From UBA11346 sp038318565 (GTDB lineage: Bacteria; Planctomycetota; UBA11346), in the NCBI GenBank assembly GCA_038318565.1, contig JBBQCI010000040.1, positions 1 to 33,695 of the forward strand: a stretch of 33,695 bases of DNA. The letters run 5' to 3'. Below the pieces are notes generated by a model that was not told the origin of the DNA, ran no database searches, and worked only from the letters and a program-made list of their open reading frames with translations. The translations under genes and the position numbers were made by a program. Below, piece by piece: positions 8,430-16,955 of this stretch (position 1 is its first letter; each line of letters opens with the position of its first letter).

Positions 8430-9065
8430 ATGCATGCCCTCACTCTGATCTGGTTTGGACTGGTCCGCGACTGGGGCTATGGCGGCATCGTCCTGCTGAT
8501 GGCCATGGAATCGTCGATCTTCCCCGTCCCATCTGAAGTCGTCATTCCACCCGCCGCCTATTGGGCTGCCGAGGGCCGGATGAACTTCTGGGGTGTGGTG
8601 GCGGCCGGCACTCTCGGTTCGTGCATTGGCGCCCTGCTGACGTATCTGGCTGCGCGCTGGCTCGGCCGGGTCTTGGTGGCGCGCTGGGGCCGTTACATCG
8701 GCTGCGGTGCCGAGAAGGTCGAGCGAGCTGAGCGCATGCTCGCCCGTTATGCTGTCGGCGGAGTATTCTTCTCCCGGTTGCTGCCGGTGGTGCGCCACGT
8801 CATCGGCATCCCGTGTGGCATCCTGCGCATCGACCTGAAGATCTACATGGCCGCAACTCTGGTCGGGTCGTTCATCTGGTGCAGCGTGCTCGCGTGGTAC
8901 GGCGAACGCTTCGGGCGGCTCAATCCAGGCGCGATCGAGGATCCAGAGCGCTTCATGGCGGCGGTGAAGGGCGACATGCTATGGCTCGTCGGCGCCTGCG
9001 CCGGACTTGCCATACTCTATCTGGCTATGTTGTGGACCACCCGACAGAAGGAACCTACGCCGTGA
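8430..9065 (+). CDS. DedA family inner-membrane protein
   Basis: 211 residues. The in-frame open region extends much further upstream, but homology begins at the ATG at 8430-8432, 15 bases after an AGGA at 8414-8417. DedA hallmarks are visible: MESSIFPVPSEVVIPPAAYWA in the first re-entrant region (acidic residue followed by PxPSE), GALLTYLAARWLGR, and FSRLLPVVRHVIGIPCG with the conserved Arg pair. Four to five hydrophobic segments are present. DedA proteins are SNARE-associated/VTT-fold membrane proteins; some act as flippases for undecaprenyl phosphate or phosphatidylethanolamine. Which lipid is moved here cannot be told. The stop overlaps the ABC ATPase GTG start by four bases. Confidence 0.9.
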   Translation: MHALTLIWFGLVRDWGYGGIVLLMAMESSIFPVPSEVVIPPAAYWAAEGRMNFWGVVAAGTLGSCIGALLTYLAARWLGRVLVARWGRYIGCGAEKVERAERMLARYAVGGVFFSRLLPVVRHVIGIPCGILRIDLKIYMAATLVGSFIWCSVLAWYGERFGRLNPGAIEDPERFMAAVKGDMLWLVGACAGLAILYLAMLWTTRQKEPTP

Positions 9066-9982
9066 GCGACCTGCTCGAATTCTCCTCGGTCTCATACAGT
9101 TATCGTGGCGACTGGCTGAACCTGGTGCACGCCCTCACCGAGGTGTCGTTCAGCGTGCCGCAGGGCTGTGCGTACGGTTTCCTGGGCGCTAACGGTGCCG
9201 GCAAGAGCACCAGCATCCGCCTAGTCGCCGGCCTGCTGCACGGCCATCGCGGCACCATCCGTCTGTTTGGCCAGGAGTTGTCCGGCGAGGACCATCGGCT
9301 GCGCGCGCGCATCGGCTACCTGCCTGAGCAGCCGTACTTCTATGACAACCTGGCGGTCGGCGAATACCTCGCCTGGCTCGCCCAGCTCTCTGGCATGGCG
9401 GTGGCGCGCATCCCCGCCGCGGTAGACCGCGTCTGCCAACTGCTTGACCTGGGCGATCTCAAGAAACGTAGTCTGCGATCGTTCTCCAAGGGCATGCGCC
9501 AGCGTTTCGGATTGGCCCAGGCGATCGTCCACGAGCCCGACTTGCTCATTCTCGACGAGCCGTTCTCTGGGCTGGATCCGCTGTGGCGGGCGCGCTTCAA
9601 GGAGGTCATGTCGCTAGAGCGCAAGCGTGGCGCGACCCTGTGCTTCAGCAGCCACATCCTTGGCGACGTTGAGGAGCTGTGCGACCGCTATGGCGTTATC
9701 GATCATGGCCGTGTGCTTGAACAAGGTCGTCTCGCCGACCTGCTCGGTCAGGCTCCGCTGGAGCTGACTGGTTCCGGAGAAGCCCCTCCAGGCGCCATCG
9801 CCGGAGCCGACGGCACCTGGTCGCTGCGCATCGCCGACGGCGAGCGTGAACGCATCCTCGCGGCACTCCCTGCAGAACGCATCTTGCGGCTGGAGCGCCA
9901 GAAGATCGCCCTCGAGGACTGGTTCGTGCAGCGCATCAAGGGTTCCCATCACGCTGGTGTCAAGCTGGGGGTGGCGTCATGA
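9062..9982 (+). CDS. ABC transporter ATP-binding protein
   Basis: 306 residues from the GTG at 9062-9064, which overlaps the dedA stop (GTGA). All nucleotide-binding motifs are intact: Walker A GANGAGKS near residues 43-50, the Q-loop in GYLPEQPYFYDNL, the signature SFSKGMRQR, Walker B LLILDEPFSGLDP and the H-loop SSHILGD. The last 70 residues form an extra C-terminal region like that of ABC-2 type exporters. Because the next gene encodes a matching permease with a four-base overlap, the two probably form one transporter, of the NosFY/gliding-type ABC-2 class. The cargo is unknown. Confidence 0.93.
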   Translation: MSDLLEFSSVSYSYRGDWLNLVHALTEVSFSVPQGCAYGFLGANGAGKSTSIRLVAGLLHGHRGTIRLFGQELSGEDHRLRARIGYLPEQPYFYDNLAVGEYLAWLAQLSGMAVARIPAAVDRVCQLLDLGDLKKRSLRSFSKGMRQRFGLAQAIVHEPDLLILDEPFSGLDPLWRARFKEVMSLERKRGATLCFSSHILGDVEELCDRYGVIDHGRVLEQGRLADLLGQAPLELTGSGEAPPGAIAGADGTWSLRIADGERERILAALPAERILRLERQKIALEDWFVQRIKGSHHAGVKLGVAS

Positions 9983-10734
9983 TCCTGATCGTCGCCGGAG
10001 CCACCTGCCGCGAAGCCGTGCGTTCGCGCGCCTTCCTCGGCCTGCTGCTGATTTTCGCGGTCACCGCCCTGCTCACCCGCGTGGTCGGCTGGGTCAGCGC
10101 CACCGATGGCAACATCGTCGCCCTTGATCTGGTGATGTCGCTGCAGTCGGTTATCGGCGTGCTTGTGGCTGTCGCTACGGGCACCGTGCTGGTGCAGAGC
10201 GAGATCCAGCAGAAAACGCTCTATACCGTGCTCAGTCGGCCACTGCCGCGTTGGCGCTTCGTCATCGGCAAGTACCTCGGCCTGGCCGCGGCACTGATCG
10301 CCGGCCAGCTGGCGATGGCGGTTATCGGCTTGGCCTGGGTGTGGATCACCGGCGCCAGCCTCAATCCCTGGCTGCTGCTCGCGGTCGGCATGACCTGCCT
10401 GGAGGTGCTGGTGATGGCGGCGGTCGGTATCTGCTTGTCGATGCTGGCCGGCCCGCTGCTGTCGGCGGTACTGTGCCTGGCGGTCTACGCCCTCGGACAC
10501 GCCGTTGCCACCCTGCCGCAGCTGATCGACCATCTGGAAAGTTGGAAACGCACCCTGGCGGTCGCGGCCGCCGCGCTGATCCCCAACCTTGGGTACTTCA
10601 CTTTCCGCGGCCAAGCTATTCACGGCCATGGTATGACCGCGACGGATGCGGCGGTCTCGCTTGGCTATGCCGCGCTGTGGATCGCCCTGTTGCTCGTCGT
10701 CTCGATCGCCGTGTTCCGGCGCAAGCAGCTCTGA
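9979..10734 (+). CDS. ABC-2 type transporter permease
   Basis: 251 residues with about six hydrophobic helices (near residues 18-35, 50-70, 100-122, 125-150, 155-180 and 225-247). The cytoplasmic segment VLVQSEIQQKTLYTVLSRPLPRW is typical of ABC-2 permeases of the NosY-like class, where it contacts the ATPase. The ATG at 9979 overlaps the ATPase stop (ATGA), so the pair is likely translated together. A dimer of this protein with two ATPase subunits would be expected. Nothing in the sequence names the substrate. Confidence 0.85.
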   Translation: MILIVAGATCREAVRSRAFLGLLLIFAVTALLTRVVGWVSATDGNIVALDLVMSLQSVIGVLVAVATGTVLVQSEIQQKTLYTVLSRPLPRWRFVIGKYLGLAAALIAGQLAMAVIGLAWVWITGASLNPWLLLAVGMTCLEVLVMAAVGICLSMLAGPLLSAVLCLAVYALGHAVATLPQLIDHLESWKRTLAVAAAALIPNLGYFTFRGQAIHGHGMTATDAAVSLGYAALWIALLLVVSIAVFRRKQL

Positions 10735-10737
10735 GCC

Positions 10738-11886
10738 ATGCACCGCGCCGGCATCGCCTATTGGCCGATCGTAATCATCCTCGGGGCGGGGATCCTGGGG
10801 TGGAACGCCTCGCACTTCGTAGGTGCGGTGCAGCAGCCGCGCACCAAGAATCTCGATTTCCTGCCACCGCCGGTGGTCGCCCAGGCCTTGGCCTGTGGTC
10901 AGGGCACCGCGCTTGCTAAACTGCGCTGGATCGACTCTTTCGCCTACACCCAGCTGCAGTTCGATCGCCAGGACGACCGCGTCGCCGGTGAGGGGGAACG
11001 TGGCGGTTTCGAGCGCCTCTATGACACCCTGATCACCCTCGATCCGGCCTTCGTCCCGTTCTACGAACACGGCGTGGTCAACACTAGTGGGGTGCTGAAG
11101 CACCACCAAGCGGCCCTATCGATCATCATGCGCGGTCTGGATGCGCGCCCTCACGACACCGGCCTGTGGCGCCTGGCCAGCGCTATGCTGGCGGTGCAGT
11201 TCGACTGGGCGAAGCGCAATCCGGCTAATCTTGACCGCTGGCTGAACGCGTGGGCCGCGGCGGAGAGCGAAGACGGGCGGCAGGCGGTGCTTGATTGGCG
11301 ACGTGGATTGGCGTTCACCCACGTCGAAGGGTTGGAAACCCTGCCCTATTGGATCGAGCAGCTACGCGGCACCAGGCCGGGCACGGCGATGGCCGACTTT
11401 GTCGAAGGCACGGTGCGCGAGTTGTTAGCCCAGCACGGATGCGCCGTGCTGAAGCGGATCGCTGATGGCAGCCAGGGCTGGCTGCCATCAGGTTCATTGT
11501 TGCCGTGGGCACCTCCGCAGCTCGATGTGCGTGCGGCGGCGGCCGAATGGCCACGCAGCGTGCCGGCCTGGGCACCGGTCATGCGCGACGCCAGCGGCTG
11601 GCAGCTGCGCGCGGATCCGTTCGGCTGGCCGTGGATCAGGCGTGGCACCGAGGTCGTCAGCCCGGGTGCCGATCAGCGTCGATTTCTCAAACAGACCTTC
11701 GGCCAGCGTTCCCAGATCCAGGGTGAGGCCGATCAGCGCGGTCGCGCGCCAGCCGATCTGGCCGAGGCGCGCGCCTGGGGTGTCGAGCTACCGGTTCCGC
11801 CCCACGGCGGTCACTGGGATTTCAGCCAGCATCTGCCAGACGTGGCCTGGCCGGATCCCCCTTCCCAGCCCTGGCAGCTGCGCTGA
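10738..11886 (+). CDS. Membrane-anchored protein of unknown function, TPR-like
   Basis: 382 residues starting three bases after the permease stop. A single hydrophobic helix (about residues 8-26) anchors the N-terminus, and the rest is soluble, rich in Ala, Leu and Trp, and looks helical in a TPR-like way (for example FERLYDTLITLDPAFVPFYEHG and the helices that follow). I see no catalytic motif. The position after an ATPase and a permease suggests an accessory part of that exporter, perhaps its periplasmic or partner-binding component; this is inference from context. Its stop codon is immediately followed by the stop of the convergent uvrB gene. Confidence 0.7.
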   Translation: MHRAGIAYWPIVIILGAGILGWNASHFVGAVQQPRTKNLDFLPPPVVAQALACGQGTALAKLRWIDSFAYTQLQFDRQDDRVAGEGERGGFERLYDTLITLDPAFVPFYEHGVVNTSGVLKHHQAALSIIMRGLDARPHDTGLWRLASAMLAVQFDWAKRNPANLDRWLNAWAAAESEDGRQAVLDWRRGLAFTHVEGLETLPYWIEQLRGTRPGTAMADFVEGTVRELLAQHGCAVLKRIADGSQGWLPSGSLLPWAPPQLDVRAAAAEWPRSVPAWAPVMRDASGWQLRADPFGWPWIRRGTEVVSPGADQRRFLKQTFGQRSQIQGEADQRGRAPADLAEARAWGVELPVPPHGGHWDFSQHLPDVAWPDPPSQPWQLR

Positions 11887-13971
11887 TCAGGACCGACGTC
11901 GTTTGCGCGCGTTGCGTTTGCGGCCCTTCTCGCCCGGTTCATCGCCCGATGGCGCGCTGCCTTCAGCCTCGATACGTTTGATCGTATCGCGCAGGCGCGC
12001 TGCTTCCTCGAAACGCAACTCTTCGGCAGCGGCAACCATCCGGGTGGTCAGTTCGGGGATATCGGCCAGGGTCAAGATCGCACCGTCATAGGCGACCCCG
12101 CCGGCTCCAGCCTTGCGCGCCGCCAATTGAGCAGCGAAGGATGAGCTAAAATCGCCCTGCTTCAGCACGGTGCGCGGGGTGATGCCGTGCAGTTCGTTGT
12201 AGGCAATCTGATAGGTGCGGCGGCGGGTCGTTTCGTCGATGGTGTACTGCATCGCCGGACTCATCGAATCGGCATAGAATATGACCAGGCCTTCGATGTT
12301 GCGGGCAGCGCGTCCGACGGTCTGGATGAGCGAGGTCTGGCTGCGCAGGAAGCCTTGTTTGTCGGCGTCGAAAATCGCCACTAGGGTGACCTCGGGCAGG
12401 TCCAGACCTTCGCGCAGCAGGTTGACGCCGATCACGCATTCGGTCTGTCCGGCGCGCAGGTTCTGCAGGATTTCGATGCGTTCGATCGCATCGATGTCGC
12501 TGTGCAGCCAGGTGGTGCGCACGCCGGCTTCGCTCAGATATTCTGCCAGGTCTTCGGCCAGGCGCTTGGTCAGAGTGGTGACGATCGAACGCTGGTTCTT
12601 GGCGCAGCGCGAGGTGACCTCGCGGATCAGGTCCTCGACCTGGCCGGCGGTGGGCCGCACCGAGATCGGCGGGTCTGTCACGCCGGTGGGCCGGACTAGC
12701 TGCTCGACCCGGACGACTTCGGTCTTCGCTTCGTAGGCGGCCGGCGTGGCTGAAACGAACAGCACCTGTGGGCACAATTGTTCCCATTCGGGGAATTGCA
12801 GGGGCCGATTGTCCATCGCACTGGGCAGGCGGAAACCGTGCGCGACCAAAGTCTCTTTGCGGCTGCGGTCGCCAGCATACATGCCACCAATCTGTGGCAC
12901 GGTGACATGGCTTTCGTCGATAACGCAGAGAAAGTCGGGGGGGAGGAAGTCGAACAGGCAGTACGGACGTTCGCCTGGCTTCCGTCCGGTGAGGTGACGG
13001 CTGTAGTTCTCGATGCCCTGGCAGGTGCCGACTTCGGCCAGCATGTCGAGGTCATAGGTGGTGCGTGACTGCAGGCGCTGGGCCTCCAGCAGCTTGCCAG
13101 CAGCATTCAGCTCGCGCAGGCGCTCATCCAGCTCGGCCTTGATCGTGCCCAGGGCTTGATCACGGGTCGCCTCGGTGACGACGAAGTGCTTGGCTGGATA
13201 GATGTGCAGGCGCTCGTGCTTGCCGAGGATCTCCCCAGTCAAGGTGTTGACCGTGGCGATCTCCTCCAGCTCGTCCCCGAAAAACGAGATACGGATCGCG
13301 GTGTCTTCATAGGCGGGCCACAGTTCGACCACGTCGCCGCGTACTCGGTACCGGCCGCGTTGGAAATCCAAATCCCCGCGGGTGTATTGCATGTCGACTA
13401 GGCGATTCAGCACGGGTTCCCGCCCGCCGCCCTGTCCGACGACCAGTGGTAGGGTCAGATCCTGGTATTCTTTCGGGTTGCCCAGGCCATAGATCGCGCT
13501 GACCGAGGCGACGATCAGTACATCACGCCGGGCGAGCAAACTGCGGGTCGCCGACAGGCGCAGTTTGTCGATTTCCTCGTTGATGTCCGATTCCTTCTCA
13601 ATGTAGAGATCTTTGCCGGGGACGTAGGCCTCCGGCTGGTAGTAGTCGTAATAGCTGACGAAGTACTCAACGGCATTGTCCGGGAAGAAGCCCTTGAACT
13701 CAGTGTACAGCTGGGCGGCCAGAGTCTTGTTGTGTGACAGAATCAGAGTTGGGCGGTTGAGCTGGGCCACCACGTTAGCGATCGTGAAGGTCTTGCCCGA
13801 GCCGGTAACGCCAAGCAGGGTGGCTGCCTTCGCCCCACCCCCCAGGGCCTTAACCAGGCCGGCGATCGCCTGCGGCTGGTCCCCAGTGGGTTCGTATGGG
13901 GACTTGAGGCGGAAGGCTTCGGACATATGCGGCTCGTATCCATCTGTACCGCGCATGCACGCAGACTTCAT
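11887..13971 (-). CDS. uvrB: UvrABC excision repair subunit B
   Basis: 694 residues from the ATG at 13969-13971. UvrB loads onto damaged DNA with UvrA and positions UvrC. Walker A GVTGSGKTFT, the DNA-threading beta-hairpin region (YYDYYQPEAYVPGKD), DESHVTVPQ, and helicase motifs V-VI (GVNLLREGLDLPEV, QTVGRAARN) are present. The C-terminal UVR motif (about 640-675) is followed by a basic tail rich in Arg and Lys. Homologues normally begin at the second Met (13926; MSEAFRLKSPY), but that site has no Shine-Dalgarno sequence, whereas 13971 has GGGGAGGT at 13988-13981 with nine bases of spacing. I therefore keep the longer form and flag the 15-residue extension as uncertain. I saw no LexA-type box upstream. 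Confidence 0.97.
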   Translation of the reverse strand: MKSACMRGTDGYEPHMSEAFRLKSPYEPTGDQPQAIAGLVKALGGGAKAATLLGVTGSGKTFTIANVVAQLNRPTLILSHNKTLAAQLYTEFKGFFPDNAVEYFVSYYDYYQPEAYVPGKDLYIEKESDINEEIDKLRLSATRSLLARRDVLIVASVSAIYGLGNPKEYQDLTLPLVVGQGGGREPVLNRLVDMQYTRGDLDFQRGRYRVRGDVVELWPAYEDTAIRISFFGDELEEIATVNTLTGEILGKHERLHIYPAKHFVVTEATRDQALGTIKAELDERLRELNAAGKLLEAQRLQSRTTYDLDMLAEVGTCQGIENYSRHLTGRKPGERPYCLFDFLPPDFLCVIDESHVTVPQIGGMYAGDRSRKETLVAHGFRLPSAMDNRPLQFPEWEQLCPQVLFVSATPAAYEAKTEVVRVEQLVRPTGVTDPPISVRPTAGQVEDLIREVTSRCAKNQRSIVTTLTKRLAEDLAEYLSEAGVRTTWLHSDIDAIERIEILQNLRAGQTECVIGVNLLREGLDLPEVTLVAIFDADKQGFLRSQTSLIQTVGRAARNIEGLVIFYADSMSPAMQYTIDETTRRRTYQIAYNELHGITPRTVLKQGDFSSSFAAQLAARKAGAGGVAYDGAILTLADIPELTTRMVAAAEELRFEEAARLRDTIKRIEAEGSAPSGDEPGEKGRKRNARKRRRS

Positions 13972-14017
13972 CGGTCATTCACCTCCCCGGATATGAACAG
14001 CCTGCCCGGAGGGTCCC

Positions 14018-14164
14018 ATGGTCACCGACATCATCGCAGAAGAGTTCATCGATGAGCCGGACGAGGCCGCCGAGGCGATCGCCTTGGCAGTCCGGCTGAG
14101 TGGTCTACTGCGTCGCGGCGAACCGCGTCCGGCGCCGCCCTGTCCGGTGTTGGAATCTGTGTGA
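14018..14164 (+). CDS. Small acidic protein of 48 residues, unknown function
   Basis: A short ORF with a strong Shine-Dalgarno sequence (GGAGGG at 14008-14013, four bases before the ATG). It begins MVTDIIAEEFIDEPDEAAEA and ends with a Pro-rich tail (RPAPPCPVLESV). The first half is acidic, and residues 18-33 can form an amphipathic helix. It is divergent from uvrB and ends 42 bases before the stop of the convergent kinase gene. I recognise no family. It could be a genuine small protein or a chance ORF; the ribosome-binding site and the high third-position GC favour a gene. Confidence 0.5.
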   Translation: MVTDIIAEEFIDEPDEAAEAIALAVRLSGLLRRGEPRPAPPCPVLESV

Positions 14165-14206
14165 GGGGAACGAAATCGAGGCAGTAGCCGGTTCGGCCGC
14201 TGTCGC

Positions 14207-16918
14207 TCAGAGCTTACCAGTCACCACTAGATTGGCGATGGTCAGACCTGAACTTTTCTCGACTGGTCGGCCCTGGATGACCGGATAGAGCTGGGCATTG
14301 GCCGGGAACACCAGGTCCCGTTCGCAGATCACCGGCTTGTCGGCCACGGCCATCGTCAGTTTGCCTCCCGCATCGACGTTCAGACGGATGCGTACGGCCT
14401 CTAGCCCGGGGTAATCGATTGGAGATTTGTTGCCCTGGGGTTGATAAGTGGCCAGATCGTCGTCCTTCGTCACGATAGCGAAGGCCTTGCGTAGCTTATG
14501 GTTGAGCGCCACCCGGTAGGTGCGTTGACCGTCGCTGATACCAATGAGCACAACCTCGGAATCCGGGTCGGGATGCACGGTGGCTTCGAGGGTCATCGGA
14601 GCGTGCAAAGAGGCCTTCCAGCGCAGTCCTGGGAGAGTGCTTTCGGCGGCAGACCCCTTCGCCACGTTCGCAGTGGTGGACCAGCGCATGCCGCGATCGG
14701 CAATGGCCGCACCGTCGCCCTTCCAGGCGTCAAGCAGGCTGCGGTCCTTGCTTGCACCGAAGGCGTAGGTCACCGCGACGACGCCATCGGCTCTGCGCTC
14801 CTGGTCGCCGACCACTTCAAGGGGACGGATGCGCCGTTCGTAGGTGGCGATGGCGTTGATCAGCGGATCGTTCTTCAATTTGTCCAAGGCCTGACGGGCA
14901 TCAGCTTGACGCCAGAACCATAGAAAGGCGGCTTCTGCGCGCGGATCCGGTTTGCCATGCGCAGCCAGAGCCGCTGGCAGCAGCTGGGCCCAGGGTAGCA
15001 CGGCCCCAGCGCGGTCGGTGCGCGACTCGGCGGGCACATCGACCAGTTTGAAGCCAATCCAGTCCTTCTCGAGGCGGGTCAGAATGAACATGCCGCTGCG
15101 GTTGCCGAAGCGGCATTCAGCCTTGGGATTGGTCTGTCCGATATGCAGGCGCAGCGCGGTTTCGACCTGCTGCGCGAGGTCGCCCACGGTGGCGAGGGAT
15201 TCGATCTGGACGCGGTCGTCGTCCGGGAAGCCCCGCGCCTGTCCGCGGCAGAGTTCGGCGAAGGTGCCGTAGGGCAATGCACCGCGTAGGGCTTCGGCCT
15301 GCTCGCCGAACTGCCGCCACAGGGTGCGCACGTCACCCAGCTGCTTGGGCTGCTTGGGAGCCAGGGCGCGCCGGCGGTCGTCGGTCTGCTTCAGCAGGAT
15401 GGCCCGCCGAGGCTCGGCGAGGCCCGACTTCGGCACAGAGGCAGCCAGGGCGTCCAGGGCGGCGCTATCGGTAGCGGCCGAGATGCCCTCGACAATGCGG
15501 CTCTCGATGCGTTTCTCGGCCTCTTCCAACTTGCGGCCCACATTGGTGCGGCGTTCGCGTAGCCAGGTTTCATCGGTAGAACGGGCCAGCGCTGCCCGGG
15601 CATCGTCCAGCTTGCCTGCTTCGATGTCCCGTTCGGCCTGGTCGAGAGCCTGGCGCAGGGGCGCGCGGCGACGTTCCTCGACCGCACCACGCAACTCGTC
15701 GCGACGAGCGATCAGCTGTTCCTTGGCTGGGGCCAGGGTGGCATCGCCGATCAGGCGTTCGAGTTCGCTGATCGCCTGTACCGGGTCCTTGGGCAGTCCG
15801 GCCAAGACCTGGGCCGCGCGTGCGCGGGCAGCGGCATCCGGGCTATCGACGGCTGGGATGACCATGGACGGACGCAGGTCGACGGGTTGGGTCGGGGTCG
15901 AGCCTGCGGGCGCACGCAGGAACCACCACAGGCCACCGCCAAGAGCCAGCGACAGTACGACCAGCAGCGCATACGGTGGGGACTTGGTGGCACCACGTGG
16001 GCGGTAGACCGTCCCTGGTTTCCAACGCGCCGCCGCCTTGACCGCTGATCGCAGGTCGTTGGCCCCTGAGAACCGCTCATCTGGCAGTTTGGCCATCATG
16101 CGCAGGCAGATGTCCCGCCATGGTGGCGGCACCTCGGGATTAACCTCACTCGGATCCGGCACCGGCTCGAAGCAGTGGGCCCGCATGATTGCCTTGGCGC
16201 TATCGCCCTGGTAGGGCGGCCTGCCGGTCAGCATGTGGAAGAGGGTTGCCCCCAGGGCGTATTGGTCGGCGCGATGGTCGATTGGCTGGGCCCTGGCCTG
16301 TTCGGGGGCCATGTACATCGGCGTGCCCATGACCTTACCGCGACCCTGGTCATCCTTGCTGCCTGCAACTGCCTCGGCGGAGTCTGCCTGCAGGGCCAAT
16401 CCGAGGTCGGCCAGCTTCACCAAGCCGGTGGAGGTCAGCATGATGTTGTCAGGCTTGATGTCGCGATGGACGATCTTGTGCGCCTCGGCAAAGGACAACG
16501 CCTCGGCCATCGCCGCCATGATCTTACTGATGGTGGCGATATCGACCGCTCCCTGCCGTTCGATCACGTCCTTGACGGTCTCCCCGTCGATCAGCTCCAT
16601 CGAGAAATAGTGGACCGCCTCCCCAGCCTCCATGCCGTTACAGTCGGCCGGCGCTGGGGCCTCACCTACGTCATGCACCCCGACGATGTTGGGGTGGTTG
16701 AGCTTCCCGGCGGCGCGGGCCTCGGCAACAAACTGCTCAGAGAAGGCGGGATCCTTCGACAGCTTCGGCGCCAGCACCTTGAGCGCCACTTCGCGCTCCA
16801 TCGATATCTGCTTGGCACGGTAGACTTCGCCCATGCCTCCACGTCCGAGGATGGCGCCAATCTCGTAACCGGCGATCCGGCTACCAACGGGCAATAGGGT
16901 AGGTGCTGTCGAGGCCAC
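14207..16918 (-). CDS. Transmembrane Ser/Thr protein kinase with large C-terminal region
   Basis: 903 residues if it starts at the GTG at 16916-16918. A GTG at 17011 would overlap the FHA gene by 56 bases and is less likely. The kinase domain (about 15-285) has the Gly loop GRGGMGEVY (25-33), Lys47, Glu66, HRDIKPDN from 151, DLG in place of DFG at 171-173, and APEQ. It is thus a complete PknB-like Hanks kinase. One transmembrane helix lies near residues 325-345. Residues about 370-520 are helical, Arg/Glu/Ala-rich and probably coiled-coil. The end (about 780-903) has alternating strands resembling a concanavalin-like sandwich. I infer a receptor-type kinase with its sensor outside the cytoplasm. 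The FHA gene just upstream is a likely partner. Confidence 0.88.
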   Translation of the reverse strand: MASTAPTLLPVGSRIAGYEIGAILGRGGMGEVYRAKQISMEREVALKVLAPKLSKDPAFSEQFVAEARAAGKLNHPNIVGVHDVGEAPAPADCNGMEAGEAVHYFSMELIDGETVKDVIERQGAVDIATISKIMAAMAEALSFAEAHKIVHRDIKPDNIMLTSTGLVKLADLGLALQADSAEAVAGSKDDQGRGKVMGTPMYMAPEQARAQPIDHRADQYALGATLFHMLTGRPPYQGDSAKAIMRAHCFEPVPDPSEVNPEVPPPWRDICLRMMAKLPDERFSGANDLRSAVKAAARWKPGTVYRPRGATKSPPYALLVVLSLALGGGLWWFLRAPAGSTPTQPVDLRPSMVIPAVDSPDAAARARAAQVLAGLPKDPVQAISELERLIGDATLAPAKEQLIARRDELRGAVEERRRAPLRQALDQAERDIEAGKLDDARAALARSTDETWLRERRTNVGRKLEEAEKRIESRIVEGISAATDSAALDALAASVPKSGLAEPRRAILLKQTDDRRRALAPKQPKQLGDVRTLWRQFGEQAEALRGALPYGTFAELCRGQARGFPDDDRVQIESLATVGDLAQQVETALRLHIGQTNPKAECRFGNRSGMFILTRLEKDWIGFKLVDVPAESRTDRAGAVLPWAQLLPAALAAHGKPDPRAEAAFLWFWRQADARQALDKLKNDPLINAIATYERRIRPLEVVGDQERRADGVVAVTYAFGASKDRSLLDAWKGDGAAIADRGMRWSTTANVAKGSAAESTLPGLRWKASLHAPMTLEATVHPDPDSEVVLIGISDGQRTYRVALNHKLRKAFAIVTKDDDLATYQPQGNKSPIDYPGLEAVRIRLNVDAGGKLTMAVADKPVICERDLVFPANAQLYPVIQGRPVEKSSGLTIANLVVTGKL

Positions 16919-16955
16919 GGCGGGATTGTCGGCTGGGGTGGATCTATCGCAACGG

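Noticed and set aside
13926..14017. LexA/SOS box upstream of uvrB
   Set aside because: Neither CTGT-N8-ACAG nor GAAC-N4-GTTC could be found.
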